In this document: positions 31,578 to 39,874 of the stretch, one piece after another
Numbering within the stretch: the stretch's first letter is position 1
How the letters are laid out: each line of letters begins with the position of its first letter
DNA from: Scandinavium sp002470465
GTDB lineage: Bacteria > Pseudomonadota > Gammaproteobacteria > Enterobacterales > Enterobacteriaceae
DNA: 64,000 nt
Direction of reading: 5' to 3'
Assembly: GCF_040750395.1 (NCBI RefSeq)
Contig: NZ_JBFLVD010000011.1
Coordinates: forward strand, 248,001 to 312,000
Translations under genes and position numbers: made by a program
Notes under the pieces: generated by a model
Database searches by the model: none
The model's input: only the letters and a program-made list of their open reading frames with translations
Told to the model about the DNA's origin: nothing

Positions 31578-32225
31578 ATGAAGTATCAGTTAACGGCGCA
31601 TGAGGCGCGGGTGATTGGCTGTCTGCTCGAAAAGCAGGTGACTACGCCGGAGCAATATCCGTTGTCGGTTAACGCCGTGACCCTCGCCTGCAATCAGAAA
31701 AGCAACCGCGAGCCGGTGATGTCCCTTAGCGAAAGCGAAGTGCAGGATTGGTTAGATCAGCTCGTCAAGCGCCACTATCTGCGTACGGTCAGCGGGTTTG
31801 GCAATCGTGTCACTAAATACGAACAGCGCTTCTGTAATTCTGAATTTGGCGATCTGAAACTTACCTCGGGCGAAGTTGCGATCGTTACCACCCTGCTGCT
31901 GCGTGGCCCGCAAACTCCCGGTGAACTGCGAAGCCGCGGTCAGCGCATGCATGAGTTTACGGATACGGCGGAAGTGGAAAGCACGCTGGAACAGTTAGCC
32001 ACCCGCGACGATGGCCCGTTTGTCGCACGCCTGCCGCGCGAACCGGGCAAACGCGAGCATCGCTATATGCACCTGTTTAGCGGAGATGTGGAAAGTCTGA
32101 TTACTACCGTGGAGGCAGTCGCCCCGGCGACGGACGATCTTGTGGCCCGAGTGGAAGCGCTGGAAGGGGAAGTGGAGGAGCTCAAGCAGCGCCTCGATTC
32201 CTTACTGGCTCATCTGGGGGACTGA
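31578..32225 (+). CDS. yceH: YceH, DUF480 winged-helix protein
   Basis: 215 aa, as in E. coli. Two tandem winged-helix domains (DUF480; about 5-80 and 90-165) and a C-terminal coiled coil (VARVEALEGEVEELKQRLDSLLAHL). Function unknown; it may bind nucleic acid. AAGGAG precedes the ATG; the mviM start is 2 bp after the stop. Confidence 0.94.
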   Translation: MKYQLTAHEARVIGCLLEKQVTTPEQYPLSVNAVTLACNQKSNREPVMSLSESEVQDWLDQLVKRHYLRTVSGFGNRVTKYEQRFCNSEFGDLKLTSGEVAIVTTLLLRGPQTPGELRSRGQRMHEFTDTAEVESTLEQLATRDDGPFVARLPREPGKREHRYMHLFSGDVESLITTVEAVAPATDDLVARVEALEGEVEELKQRLDSLLAHLGD

Positions 32226-32227
32226 CC

Positions 32228-33154
32228 GTGACGGCAAAACTTCGAATTGGCGTGGTGGGTCTTGGCGGAATCGCTCAAAAAGCGTGGCTGCCAGTGTTGA
32301 CCGCAGCGCATGGCTGGACGCTGCAGGCGGCCTGGTCTCCGGGGCGCGAAAAGGCACTGCGCATCTGCGAAACGTACCGCATTCCGCTGGCTGATTCCCT
32401 CCAGCACCTGGCTTCGCAGTGCGATGCGGTTTTTGTGCATAGCGCAACGTCCACGCACTACGCCGTGGTGAGTGAGCTGCTCAATGCGGGCGTTCACGTC
32501 TGCGTGGATAAGCCGCTGGCCGACAAACTGAGCGATGCAGTGCGCCTGATTGAGCTGGCAGAAAAGAAAAAGCTGACGCTGATGGTAGGCTTTAACCGCC
32601 GTTTTGCGCCGCTTTATCGCGAGCTTAAAGCAAACCTTGGCAAGGGCGCGTCGCTGCGCATGGACAAGCATCGCACCGATAGCGTTGGACCTGGCGATCT
32701 GCGCTTCACCCTCCTTGATGATTACCTGCACGTGGTGGACACCGCGCTGTGGCTGGCTGGCGGTAAACCACAGCTGAGTGGCGGCACGTTGCAGACCACC
32801 GAGCAGGGAGAGATGTTCTATGCCGAACACTATTTCACTCTGCCGCAGATGCAAATCACCACCAGTATGCACCGACGGGCGGGCAGCCAGCGTGAGTGGG
32901 TGCAGGCGGTGACCGACGGTGGCTTAATCGACATCACTGATATGCGCGACTGGCGCGAAGAGCGGGGCAGCGGTGTGCTGACTCGTCCGGTGCCGGGCTG
33001 GCAAAGCACGCTTGAACAGCGCGGATTTGTCGGCTGTGCGCATCACTTTATCCAGTGCGTGCAAAATCAGACCGTTCCGGAAACGGCGGGCGAGCAGGCC
33101 ATTGCTGCCCAGCGCACCGTCGAAAAGCTCTGGCAGGATGCAAGCCGCGAGTAA
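32228..33154 (+). CDS. mviM: MviM, Gfo/Idh/MocA-family oxidoreductase
   Basis: 308 aa (E. coli 307). N-terminal Rossmann fold with GVVGLGGIAQKAWLP (about 8-22), the family motif VDKPLAD (near 95-101) and the C-terminal beta sheet domain. It is a predicted NAD(P)-dependent dehydrogenase of sugars or related compounds; the substrate is not known. Starts with GTG at 32228, two bp after yceH, indicating translational coupling. The historic name (mouse virulence) came from linkage to mviN; it is not itself a proven virulence factor. Confidence 0.93.
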   Translation: MTAKLRIGVVGLGGIAQKAWLPVLTAAHGWTLQAAWSPGREKALRICETYRIPLADSLQHLASQCDAVFVHSATSTHYAVVSELLNAGVHVCVDKPLADKLSDAVRLIELAEKKKLTLMVGFNRRFAPLYRELKANLGKGASLRMDKHRTDSVGPGDLRFTLLDDYLHVVDTALWLAGGKPQLSGGTLQTTEQGEMFYAEHYFTLPQMQITTSMHRRAGSQREWVQAVTDGGLIDITDMRDWREERGSGVLTRPVPGWQSTLEQRGFVGCAHHFIQCVQNQTVPETAGEQAIAAQRTVEKLWQDASRE

Positions 33155-33214
33155 GAGGCTGTAACATCTGCCAGTAGAAATTACCGCTAATCCAGGTAGA
33201 CTATCGCCACTTTT

Positions 33215-33336
33215 CAGCGCCGCCTTATCGGGCCGTGCAACGATTAACCCACTTCTGCCGGGTAGCGCTCCACTGACCCGGCCTACAAACGCGTCGCTGC
33301 TGCTTGTAGGCCCGCGCAAACGAAGTGCCGCCGGGC
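33215..33336. repeat. REP/BIME cluster between mviM and murJ
   Basis: Three REP-like units: CAGCGCCGCCTTATCGGGCC (33215-33234), TGCCGGGTAGCGCTCC...CCCGGCCTAC (33256-33286) and CTTGTAGGCCCGCGCAAACGAAGTGCCGCCGGGC (33303-33336). The 253-bp gap up to the murJ start otherwise holds no gene. E. coli also has a REP here. Confidence 0.85.
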
Positions 33337-33407
33337 TTTCCCGACAGAGCGTTAACGTTCACCCCTTTCAGACGGCGCTTTGTTCCCGGATGTGGAATCT
33401 CACGTTA

Positions 33408-34946
33408 ATGAATTTATTAAAATCGCTGGCGGCCGTCAGCTCGATGACCATGTTTTCTCGCGTGCTCGGTTTTGCGCGCGATGCCATTGTGGCAAGGGTT
33501 TTTGGGGCGGGAATGGCAACCGATGCCTTTTTTGTGGCGTTCAAATTGCCGAACCTGCTGCGCCGAATCTTTGCCGAAGGGGCATTTTCTCAGGCATTCG
33601 TGCCAATTCTGGCGGAGTACAAAAGCAAGCAGGGCGAAGACGCCACCCGCGTGTTTGTCTCTTACGTATCGGGTTTATTAACCCTCGCCCTCGCGGTAGT
33701 GACCGTCGTCGGGATGCTGGCGGCTCCGTGGGTCATCACTATCACCGCGCCGGGCTTTGCGGATACCGCCGATAAGTTCGCTTTAACCAGCCAGCTGCTG
33801 CGCATCACTTTCCCTTACATCCTGCTGATTTCCCTGGCCTCGCTGGTTGGGGCTATCCTGAATACCTGGAACCGTTTCTCTGTTCCGGCTTTTGCACCGA
33901 CGTTTTTAAACGTCAGCATGATTGGCTTCGCGCTATTTGCCGCGCCGTATTTCAACCCGCCGGTACTGGCGCTGGCATGGGCGGTGACCGTCGGCGGCGT
34001 GTTGCAGTTGTTCTATCAACTGCCGCACCTGAAGAAGATCGGCATGCTGGTGCTGCCGCGCATTAATCTGAAAGATAAGGGTTCAATGCGCGTAGTGAAG
34101 CAGATGGGGCCGGCCATACTCGGCGTCTCCGTCAGCCAGATTTCGCTCATCATCAACACTATTTTCGCCTCTTTCCTGGTTTCCGGGTCAGTTTCCTGGA
34201 TGTATTATGCCGACCGCCTGATGGAGTTTCCGTCGGGGGTGCTGGGCGTGGCGCTTGGCACCATCCTGCTGCCGTCGCTGTCGAAAAGCTTCGCCAGCGG
34301 CAATCATGATGAATACTGTCGCCTGATGGACTGGGGGCTGCGCCTGTGCTTCCTGCTGGCGCTGCCGAGCGCCGTGGCGCTGGGGATCCTGGCGAAACCG
34401 CTTACCGTGTCGCTGTTCCAGTACGGCAAATTCACCGCGTTCGACGCCGCAATGACTCAGCGCGCGCTGGTGGCATATTCCGTGGGGCTGATTGGCCTTA
34501 TCGTGGTGAAGGTGCTGGCACCAGGGTTCTATTCCCGTCAGGACATCAAAACGCCGGTTAAGATTGCTATCGTGACGCTTATTCTCACTCAGGTGATGAA
34601 CCTGGCGTTTATCGGCCCGCTGAAGCATGCGGGGCTTTCGCTGTCGATTGGTCTGGCCGCCTGTCTGAACGCCAGCCTGCTTTACTGGCAGCTGCGTAAG
34701 CAAAAAATCTTCACCCCACAGCCGGGTTGGGGCACCTTCCTGGCGCGCCTGATAGCCGCCGTGGTGGTGATGGCCGCTGTACTGCTGGGGATGATGTACA
34801 TCATGCCGGAGTGGTCACAGGGGACAATGCCGTTGCGCATCCTGCGCCTGATGGCGGTGGTGGTGGCGGGGATTGCCGCTTACTTTGTCACGCTTCTGGT
34901 GCTCGGTTTCCGCGTGAAGGAGTTTGTGCGCCGTACGGCAGGGTAA
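33408..34946 (+). CDS. murJ: MurJ, lipid II flippase
   Basis: 512 aa (E. coli 511; formerly mviN). MOP-exporter superfamily with 14 membrane helices. The N-terminus MNLLKSLAAVSSMTMFSRVLGFARD contains the conserved Arg residues of the central cavity (SRVLGFARD). The cavity Arg in PNLLRRIFAEGAFSQAFVP and YYADRLMEFPSG are also family markers. MurJ moves lipid II across the inner membrane for peptidoglycan synthesis; essential in E. coli. Start 33408 gives the known N-terminus; an ATG 6 codons earlier is in frame. The ribosome binding site is weak in both cases. Confidence 0.96.
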   Translation: MNLLKSLAAVSSMTMFSRVLGFARDAIVARVFGAGMATDAFFVAFKLPNLLRRIFAEGAFSQAFVPILAEYKSKQGEDATRVFVSYVSGLLTLALAVVTVVGMLAAPWVITITAPGFADTADKFALTSQLLRITFPYILLISLASLVGAILNTWNRFSVPAFAPTFLNVSMIGFALFAAPYFNPPVLALAWAVTVGGVLQLFYQLPHLKKIGMLVLPRINLKDKGSMRVVKQMGPAILGVSVSQISLIINTIFASFLVSGSVSWMYYADRLMEFPSGVLGVALGTILLPSLSKSFASGNHDEYCRLMDWGLRLCFLLALPSAVALGILAKPLTVSLFQYGKFTAFDAAMTQRALVAYSVGLIGLIVVKVLAPGFYSRQDIKTPVKIAIVTLILTQVMNLAFIGPLKHAGLSLSIGLAACLNASLLYWQLRKQKIFTPQPGWGTFLARLIAAVVVMAAVLLGMMYIMPEWSQGTMPLRILRLMAVVVAGIAAYFVTLLVLGFRVKEFVRRTAG

Positions 34947-34952
34947 ATAGCA

Positions 34953-34978
34953 AAAATCCTCTTTTGAGAGGATTTTTT
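34953..34978 (+). terminator. Intrinsic terminator of murJ
   Basis: ATCCTCT-TTTG-AGAGGAT followed by TTTTT; A-rich before. It starts 6 bp after the murJ stop. Confidence 0.93.
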
Positions 34979-34987
34979 AATGTTTGC

Positions 34988-35026
34988 ACCCCTCTCCCTG
35001 TGGGGAGGGGTCGGGGGCGAGGGCAT
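34988..35026. repeat. C/G-rich intergenic hairpin repeat
   Basis: ACCCCTCTCC-CTGT-GGGGAGGGGT then CGGGGGCGAGGGCATC. This CCCTCTCCC...GGGGAGAGGG...GGG.GAGGGC element is a common dispersed intergenic repeat in enterobacteria. It lies just after the murJ terminator at the left end of the accessory SnoaL/LysR insertion. Confidence 0.7.
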
Positions 35027-35059
35027 CAGGCTGCGCAGTCCCTTGACCCGGCAAACGCA

Positions 35060-35635
35060 TCAAGCCTTAAGCCACGCTTCACCCTCAGCCTTCATCTTCT
35101 TCTCAAGCTCGCTGCCTCGCGTCGCAAACACGCGATTAACCGGGAAGCCGCTTTTTTCGAGAACATACGCCAGTGCCGCATATTCCCGCGGGTATTTCTT
35201 GGCAACGCTCATATCAATCTCTACCAGCCCCAGCGGGAAGGTAAAGCTGCCCATGTCGTAGATGCTCTGTCGACGCACGATTTTCCACTTGCCGTCTCGT
35301 TTTTCGACCAAATCGTAGAAGCGGTTATGCACGCAGCAGCCCAGGTTCAAATCGATATTTTCGCCAATAATCATGGCGTTGGTTTCGACAATAGCTTTGT
35401 CATGATGAAAGGTGACAACCGGGGTGCCGATCAGGTGCTTGGTTTTCAGCGAGGAGGCGCCCATTCTGGCTGAGGCATCAACAAATTCGCCGAACAAGCC
35501 TTCGAACCACGTCACTTCGATGGTGCCATCCGGGTGGAACAACCCACGCAGGGCGTCCCATTGTGACAGGTCGCGGTGGATCCAGCCGGTCATCAGATCA
35601 GTAATTTGCAAACGGTCGTCATGGTATGTGGACAT
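35060..35635 (-). CDS. SnoaL-like / NTF2-fold protein
   Basis: 191 aa. The fold is the NTF2-like cone: an N-terminal helix pair (DRLQITDLMTGWIHRDLSQWDALRGLFHPDG), then strands in GTIEVTWFEGLFGEF, VVTFHHDKAIVETNAMI, CCVHNRFYDLVEKRDGKWKIVRRQSIYDMGSF. This matches SnoaL_4-type proteins, some of which are dehydratases, ketosteroid-isomerase-like or ring-hydroxylating small subunits; no specific activity can be assigned. Start 35635 is preceded by CCGGAGAAAA. It is divergent from a LysR regulator 119 bp away, so probably regulated by it. Not present at this place in E. coli. Confidence 0.85.
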   Translation of the reverse strand: MSTYHDDRLQITDLMTGWIHRDLSQWDALRGLFHPDGTIEVTWFEGLFGEFVDASARMGASSLKTKHLIGTPVVTFHHDKAIVETNAMIIGENIDLNLGCCVHNRFYDLVEKRDGKWKIVRRQSIYDMGSFTFPLGLVEIDMSVAKKYPREYAALAYVLEKSGFPVNRVFATRGSELEKKMKAEGEAWLKA

Positions 35636-35692
35636 AGTTTTCTCCGGTAATGTAGGACTCGCTAAGAGCATGGCAGAAGTATTGCGCCTGCG

Positions 35693-35729
35693 ATTGATAA
35701 CATCCAATATGCATTATTGACCAATCAAT
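35693..35729. promoter_or_regulatory. Candidate LysR-type operator
   Basis: Two ATTG-type dyads in the divergent intergenic region: ATTG-N8-CAAT (35693-35708, with the T-N11-A spacing typical of LysR boxes) and ATTGA-CCAA-TCAAT (35716-35729). They lie between the two start codons and could be recognition and activation sites. Confidence 0.6.
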
Positions 35730-35754
35730 CATTAAAATTGATTAAAGGGGTAAA

Positions 35755-36642
35755 ATGGATCTCAGGCAGCTGCGTTACTTTCTCGCCGTGGCGAAAGAAA
35801 AGCATTTTGGGCGCGCGGCTCAGGCTCTGAATATCGTCCAGCCAGCGCTGAGTATGCAAATTCGTGCTCTGGAAGATGAGCTTGGCGGCGCGTTATTTGA
35901 ACGTACCAGCCGTCGCGTTGAGCTCACGGATGCAGGAAAAGTGTTTGAAGTGCAGGCTCGACGCACGCTTGAGCAAGCTGAGTTAACCCGCGAAGCCACG
36001 CAGCGAGCGCTGCGCGGCGAAACAGGCAAAGTGCGCATTGGCTTCGCCGGAAATGCCATTTTCAGCGGGACGCTGATGCGGGATTTACGCCATTTTCATC
36101 AGACCTTTCCGGACGTAGAGATAAGCCTTGAGGAAATGACACCGCAGCATCAGGTTGAATCCATTCTGGCGGGCGGGCTGGATATTGGCTACTCACCGGA
36201 TTTAAGCCAACTGCGCGGGCAGGGACTGTACGCCAGTAAAACAGGCGAGTGGGGGATGCTGGTCGCGATGGCGGAGGAACATCCTCTGGCTGGCGAAGCG
36301 GAGGTGACGCTTGCCATGCTGGCAGATGAGCCGCTGGTGTTATACGAAGCGCACGATCCCGATGAGCAACTCAGCGTGCTGCTCGCGCAGGCGTTGGGGG
36401 AAAAGCTGAATATTGCTCACCGCACCGGAAGCAGCCTGAACGTGCTGGCGATTGCGGCATCCGGGCTGGGTATTGCCCTGGTTCCCGCACCGCTGCGCCA
36501 GGTCAGCGTACCAGGCCTGACGTATCGGGAGCTCATAGCGCCAGAGCTGACCGCCAATCTGATGGTCATCAGCAGAAAGGAAGAGAGCAGCGCGGCGGTT
36601 AAGGCCTGGCTGGCACGAACGTACGACGCAGAGAAAAAGTAA
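35755..36642 (+). CDS. LysR-family transcriptional regulator
   Basis: 295 aa. N-terminal HTH (about 1-60: MDLRQLRYFLAVAKEKHFGRAA, LSMQIRALEDELGGALFERTSRRVELTDAG) and inducer-binding domain (90-290). The sequence is of the BenM/CatM/CbbR-like subgroup (VRIGFAGNAIFSG, LDIGYSPD). It probably senses an aromatic or small carboxylic acid and controls the divergent SnoaL-like gene; that is inference from arrangement. The start ATG follows AAAGGGGT. Together they form a 1.6-kb two-gene block placed between murJ and flgN, where E. coli has neither gene. Confidence 0.9.
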   Translation: MDLRQLRYFLAVAKEKHFGRAAQALNIVQPALSMQIRALEDELGGALFERTSRRVELTDAGKVFEVQARRTLEQAELTREATQRALRGETGKVRIGFAGNAIFSGTLMRDLRHFHQTFPDVEISLEEMTPQHQVESILAGGLDIGYSPDLSQLRGQGLYASKTGEWGMLVAMAEEHPLAGEAEVTLAMLADEPLVLYEAHDPDEQLSVLLAQALGEKLNIAHRTGSSLNVLAIAASGLGIALVPAPLRQVSVPGLTYRELIAPELTANLMVISRKEESSAAVKAWLARTYDAEKK

Positions 36643-36696
36643 AGGCAGGGCCGTTGCCGGAGAGCAGCATTGCGACCTGCTTCAATAAGGGAGGTG

Positions 36697-37119
36697 TCAG
36701 ACGGAGAACTTTTTGCCGCCCCGTGGCGTGGACGAGGTCTGGCCATCCTTACCGTAGAGGCTCGGTTCCTGATGGGGCTTCAGCACCTGCAATGCCTGCT
36801 GGTTGCGCTCGATCTGACCTTCCAGCAGCCAGCCGTTGTGCTGATTGAGGTCGCGCAGATGCTGCGTTTTCTCGGTGATGTTTTGCCAGCGCTCGGCCAC
36901 GTCGTCGTTAGCACAACGCTGCGCTTCCTGCTCCATACGGCGCTGCTTTTCCAGATAGTCGAGGGTCGCCAGCAACGAGCTTTTCTCTTCGGTGATCCGT
37001 TGCAGGGCGCTGCTGCTCACGCTGCCTGACGAAAGCTGTTGCTGCTCGGCATCCATCACCTCTTTCAGCGAGTTCAGGATGACTGTCATATGATCCAGTA
37101 TTTCTGACAGACGACTCAT
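36697..37119 (-). CDS. flgN: FlgN, export chaperone for FlgK and FlgL
   Basis: 140 aa (E. coli 138). Mostly helical, with heptad-like stretches (MTVILNSLKEVMDAEQQQL, SSLLATLDYLEKQRRMEQEAQR). FlgN binds the hook-filament junction proteins FlgK and FlgL and delivers them to the export gate. In Salmonella it also affects flgM translation. It lies 4 bp after flgM in the same operon. Confidence 0.95.
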   Translation of the reverse strand: MSRLSEILDHMTVILNSLKEVMDAEQQQLSSGSVSSSALQRITEEKSSLLATLDYLEKQRRMEQEAQRCANDDVAERWQNITEKTQHLRDLNQHNGWLLEGQIERNQQALQVLKPHQEPSLYGKDGQTSSTPRGGKKFSV

Positions 37120-37123
37120 CGGT

Positions 37124-37417
37124 TTATTTACTCTGCAGCCAGCTCTGGGTGTCCGAAATCAGCGCATCGGCGATTTTGCCGGTATCCATTTTCAGTTCAC
37201 CGTTGCGGATAGCCGTTTTCAGCGCGTCCACGCGCTCCATGTTGATGTCGCTGTTGCGCGGCTGCATCAGGCTGGACTGGGCCTCGCTCAGCGTGACGCT
37301 GGTGCTGTTAGCGGTAGATGCTTTATCCAGTCGGGCTTTCTGCGCCTGGGCTTCATTCGGTTCACGCGGCTGAACGGCGTTAACGGGCTTCAGGGGCGAT
37401 GTACGATCAATGCTCAT
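37124..37417 (-). CDS. flgM: FlgM, anti-sigma-28 factor
   Basis: 97 aa, same as E. coli. N-terminal half is disordered and polar (MSIDRTSPLKPVNAVQPREP); the C-terminal half (residues about 40-97, NMERVDALKTAIRNGELKMDTGKIADALI) binds FliA. It is exported once the hook is complete, which frees sigma-28. It has a class 3 sigma-28 promoter directly upstream and can be read from the flgA promoter as well. Confidence 0.96.
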   Translation of the reverse strand: MSIDRTSPLKPVNAVQPREPNEAQAQKARLDKASTANSTSVTLSEAQSSLMQPRNSDINMERVDALKTAIRNGELKMDTGKIADALISDTQSWLQSK

Positions 37418-37477
37418 TATCCTGTCCTCATCGAGGTGTTGTGGCGTTACGGTCTGCCATCATCAGTTGTTGATTAT

Positions 37478-37504
37478 TTATCGGCAGGCTTCACGAATTC
37501 TTTA
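37478..37504 (-). promoter_or_regulatory. Sigma-28 (FliA) promoter of flgMN
   Basis: On the minus strand TAAAGAAT-N11-GCCGATAA matches the class 3 consensus TAAAGTTT-N11-GCCGATAA, with perfect -10 and spacing. It starts 61 bp upstream of the flgM start codon and ends 6 bp from the flgA stop. Confidence 0.9.
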
Positions 37505-37510
37505 AGGTCA

Positions 37511-38170
37511 TTATAAATTAATAAGAATATTCCCATCAGCGTCTACCTGACCGCTCACCACCTGGCCTGAAGGCATTCTCACTCGCGCGTTTTGTGCGAC
37601 GGCGGCGTTGTTCAGCGCCTGGCCCTCAGCATTGGCGCTAAAGCCGTCGCCGCGGGCGTAAACCTGTACTTTTTGCCCGGCCTTCACCCGCCATGACTGC
37701 CGCAGCATCGACAGCTGTACGGGTTGACCAGCCGCCAGATCCCGCAGCGAGACCGCATTCTGCGCCTGATTAATATCCAGCATCGTGCGCGGCGGCAGCT
37801 GATCAAGCCTGCCGCGCTTGAGCGTCACGCTGCCGGGTTCCAGCGTCGTGCCCCTGGCAATCGGCTGTGCGGCGACGACATAGTTTCCCGTCGCTTCCAC
37901 AAAGACCTGAAGATAGCGCTTTTCCGTTCCGCACTGTGCCTGCACGGTCTGGTTTCCCCACAGCTTATTGTTGCCCATAACGCTTAGCGCGGGCTGCTCG
38001 CATTGCGGCATCACATTGCCGGGGTTGCGCAGACTGACCATCACCGAGTCACTGAATCCTGCCAGACGCTGAGCGAAAAAAGCGTTCAACTGCTGCGTTA
38101 AATCCTGCGCAAAGGCCACCGGGCTCATCAGCATCAGCGCCAGCGTGAGCGTGTTTTTCAGGTTTCGCAT
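37511..38170 (-). CDS. flgA: FlgA, periplasmic P-ring chaperone
   Basis: 219 aa, the E. coli length. Signal peptide of about 22 residues (MSPVAFA-Q). SAF domain in the middle and C-terminal beta-clip; the end NARVRMPSGQVVSGQVDADG is typical. It helps FlgI polymerise into the P ring. Start 38170 has GGAG 8 nt upstream; 10 in-frame codons further upstream have no homology. Divergent from flgB. Confidence 0.95.
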   Translation of the reverse strand: MRNLKNTLTLALMLMSPVAFAQDLTQQLNAFFAQRLAGFSDSVMVSLRNPGNVMPQCEQPALSVMGNNKLWGNQTVQAQCGTEKRYLQVFVEATGNYVVAAQPIARGTTLEPGSVTLKRGRLDQLPPRTMLDINQAQNAVSLRDLAAGQPVQLSMLRQSWRVKAGQKVQVYARGDGFSANAEGQALNNAAVAQNARVRMPSGQVVSGQVDADGNILINL

Positions 38171-38225
38171 GCGTGACTCCGGTTTATCAGCAATGCGCAA
38201 ATTTTACCTGGATGTGAAGAACATC

Positions 38226-38265
38226 AACGCAACAAATAGCGCTGCATTTTGCTTTTATTCCGACG
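38226..38265. promoter_or_regulatory. Possible FlhDC box between flgA and flgB
   Basis: AACGCAACAAATAGCG (38226-38241) resembles the left half of the FlhD4C2 box (ending AAATAGCG), and TTTTATTCCGACG (38253-38265) is a weaker right half after 11 bp. flgA and flgB are class 2 genes driven by FlhDC in E. coli and Salmonella. Confidence 0.5.
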
Positions 38266-38329
38266 ATGGGGGGATGAAATTGGGATTAATCTGAACGCTG
38301 AATGAACTATTGCCATCAGCGGAGGAGAC

Positions 38330-38743
38330 ATGCTCGATAAACTCGACGCCGCGCTACGTTTTCAACAGGAAGCGTTGAACCTGCGCGCCCAGCGTCAGGA
38401 AATCCTGGCTGCCAACATTGCTAACGCCGATACCCCTGGTTATCAGGCGCGCGATGTGGATTTTGCTTCAGAACTGAAAAAAGTGATGGATCGCGGACGC
38501 GCGGAGACCACCGGCGTGTCGCTCACGCTGACCTCAGAACGCCACATTCCAGCCCAGGCGATTTCTGCCCCTTCTGTAGACCTGATGTATCGGGTCCCCG
38601 ATCAGCCCTCTATGGACGGTAACACCGTGGATATGGATCGGGAGCGCACGCAATTTGCCGACAACAGCCTGCAATACCAGACCGGCCTGACCGTGCTGGG
38701 CGGGCAAATCAAAAGCATGATGACCGTGCTACAGGGGAATTAA
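38330..38743 (+). CDS. flgB: FlgB, flagellar proximal rod protein
   Basis: 137 aa (E. coli 138). N-terminal rod motif NIANADTPGYQARDVDFASEL and C-terminal helix (QYQTGLTVLGGQIKSMMTVLQG), the coiled-coil pair found in all axial proteins. It is the most proximal rod component next to FliE. GGAGG precedes the ATG. First gene of the flgBCDEFGHIJ operon; flgC follows after 3 bp. Confidence 0.96.
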   Translation: MLDKLDAALRFQQEALNLRAQRQEILAANIANADTPGYQARDVDFASELKKVMDRGRAETTGVSLTLTSERHIPAQAISAPSVDLMYRVPDQPSMDGNTVDMDRERTQFADNSLQYQTGLTVLGGQIKSMMTVLQGN

Positions 38744-38746
38744 TTC

Positions 38747-39151
38747 ATGGCTTTACTGAATATTTTCGACGTGGCGGGCTCGGCGCTGACCGCGCAGTCC
38801 AAACGTCTGAACGTGGCGGCCAGTAACCTCGCCAACGCCGACAGCGTCACCGGACCGGACGGGCAGCCTTACCGTGCCAAACAGGTCGTGTTTCAGGTGG
38901 ATGCGCCCGTCGGGGCAGCCACCGGCGGCGTGAAGGTGGCCGACGTGGTGGAAAGCCAGGATCCGTTCAAGCTGGTTTACCAGCCGGGAAATCCGCTGGC
39001 GGATGCCAAAGGTTACGTGAAGATGCCTAACGTCGACGTGGTGGAAGAGATGGTCAACACCATGTCCGCCTCCCGCAGCTACCAGGCCAACGTGGAAGTG
39101 CTCAATACCGTCAAGAGCATGATGCTCAAGACGCTGACCCTTGGTCAGTAA
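38747..39151 (+). CDS. flgC: FlgC, flagellar proximal rod protein
   Basis: 134 aa, as in E. coli. N-terminal ALTAQSKRLNVAASNLANAD and C-terminal rod motif VDVVEEMVNTMSASRSYQANVEVLNTVKSM. It assembles with FlgB and FlgF into the proximal rod. Three bp separate it from flgB. Confidence 0.97.
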   Translation: MALLNIFDVAGSALTAQSKRLNVAASNLANADSVTGPDGQPYRAKQVVFQVDAPVGAATGGVKVADVVESQDPFKLVYQPGNPLADAKGYVKMPNVDVVEEMVNTMSASRSYQANVEVLNTVKSMMLKTLTLGQ

Positions 39152-39162
39152 CGGAGAAAACG

Positions 39163-39855
39163 ATGTCTATTGCCGTGAACGTCAACGATCCAACCAATAC
39201 CGGTGTTCAGAAGAGCACCTCCAGTGGGGACTTAACCAGCAGCAGCGCTTCCGACCTGCAAAGCAGTTTCCTGACGCTGCTGGTGGCCCAGCTAAAAAAC
39301 CAGGATCCCACCAACCCGATGGACAACGCGCAGCTGACCTCTCAGCTGGCGCAGATCAGCACCGTCAGCGGAATTGAAAAACTCAACACCACGCTCGGCT
39401 CTATTTCCGGGCAGATCGACAACAGCCAGTCTTTGCAGGCGTCGAACCTGATTGGTCACGGCGTGATGATCCCGGGCTCCGTGGTGCTCGCCGGTTCCGA
39501 CACGGACGGCAAAGCCAGCACCACGCCGTTTGGCGTTGAGCTGACGCAGGCCGCCGACAAAGCGACCGCCACCATTACTGACAGCACGGGCAAAGTGGTT
39601 CGTACCCTGGATCTGGGCAGCCAGACCGCAGGGGTTCACACCTTCACCTGGGACGGTACCGCCTCCGATGGCTCTACCGTTCCGGACGGCGCATACAGCG
39701 TCTCGATTGCCGCCAGCACCAACGGCACGCAGCTGGTCGCCCAGCCGCTCCAGTTCGCACTGGTGCAAGGGGTCACGAAGGGAAGCAGCGGTAATCTGCT
39801 GGATCTCGGCACGTATGGCACCACCACGCTCGACGAAGTTCGTCAGATTATTTAA
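39163..39855 (+). CDS. flgD: FlgD, hook-capping scaffold
   Basis: 230 aa (E. coli 231). N-terminal conserved stretch FLTLLVAQLKNQDPTNPMDNAQLTSQLAQ (about 38-66), FlgD Ig-like domain and tudor-like domain (about 85-220). It forms the temporary cap for hook assembly and is replaced by FlgK. AACGGAG precedes the ATG; flgE is 19 bp downstream. Confidence 0.96.
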   Translation: MSIAVNVNDPTNTGVQKSTSSGDLTSSSASDLQSSFLTLLVAQLKNQDPTNPMDNAQLTSQLAQISTVSGIEKLNTTLGSISGQIDNSQSLQASNLIGHGVMIPGSVVLAGSDTDGKASTTPFGVELTQAADKATATITDSTGKVVRTLDLGSQTAGVHTFTWDGTASDGSTVPDGAYSVSIAASTNGTQLVAQPLQFALVQGVTKGSSGNLLDLGTYGTTTLDEVRQII

Positions 39856-39874
39856 CCTCATCAGGAGTTAAGAC

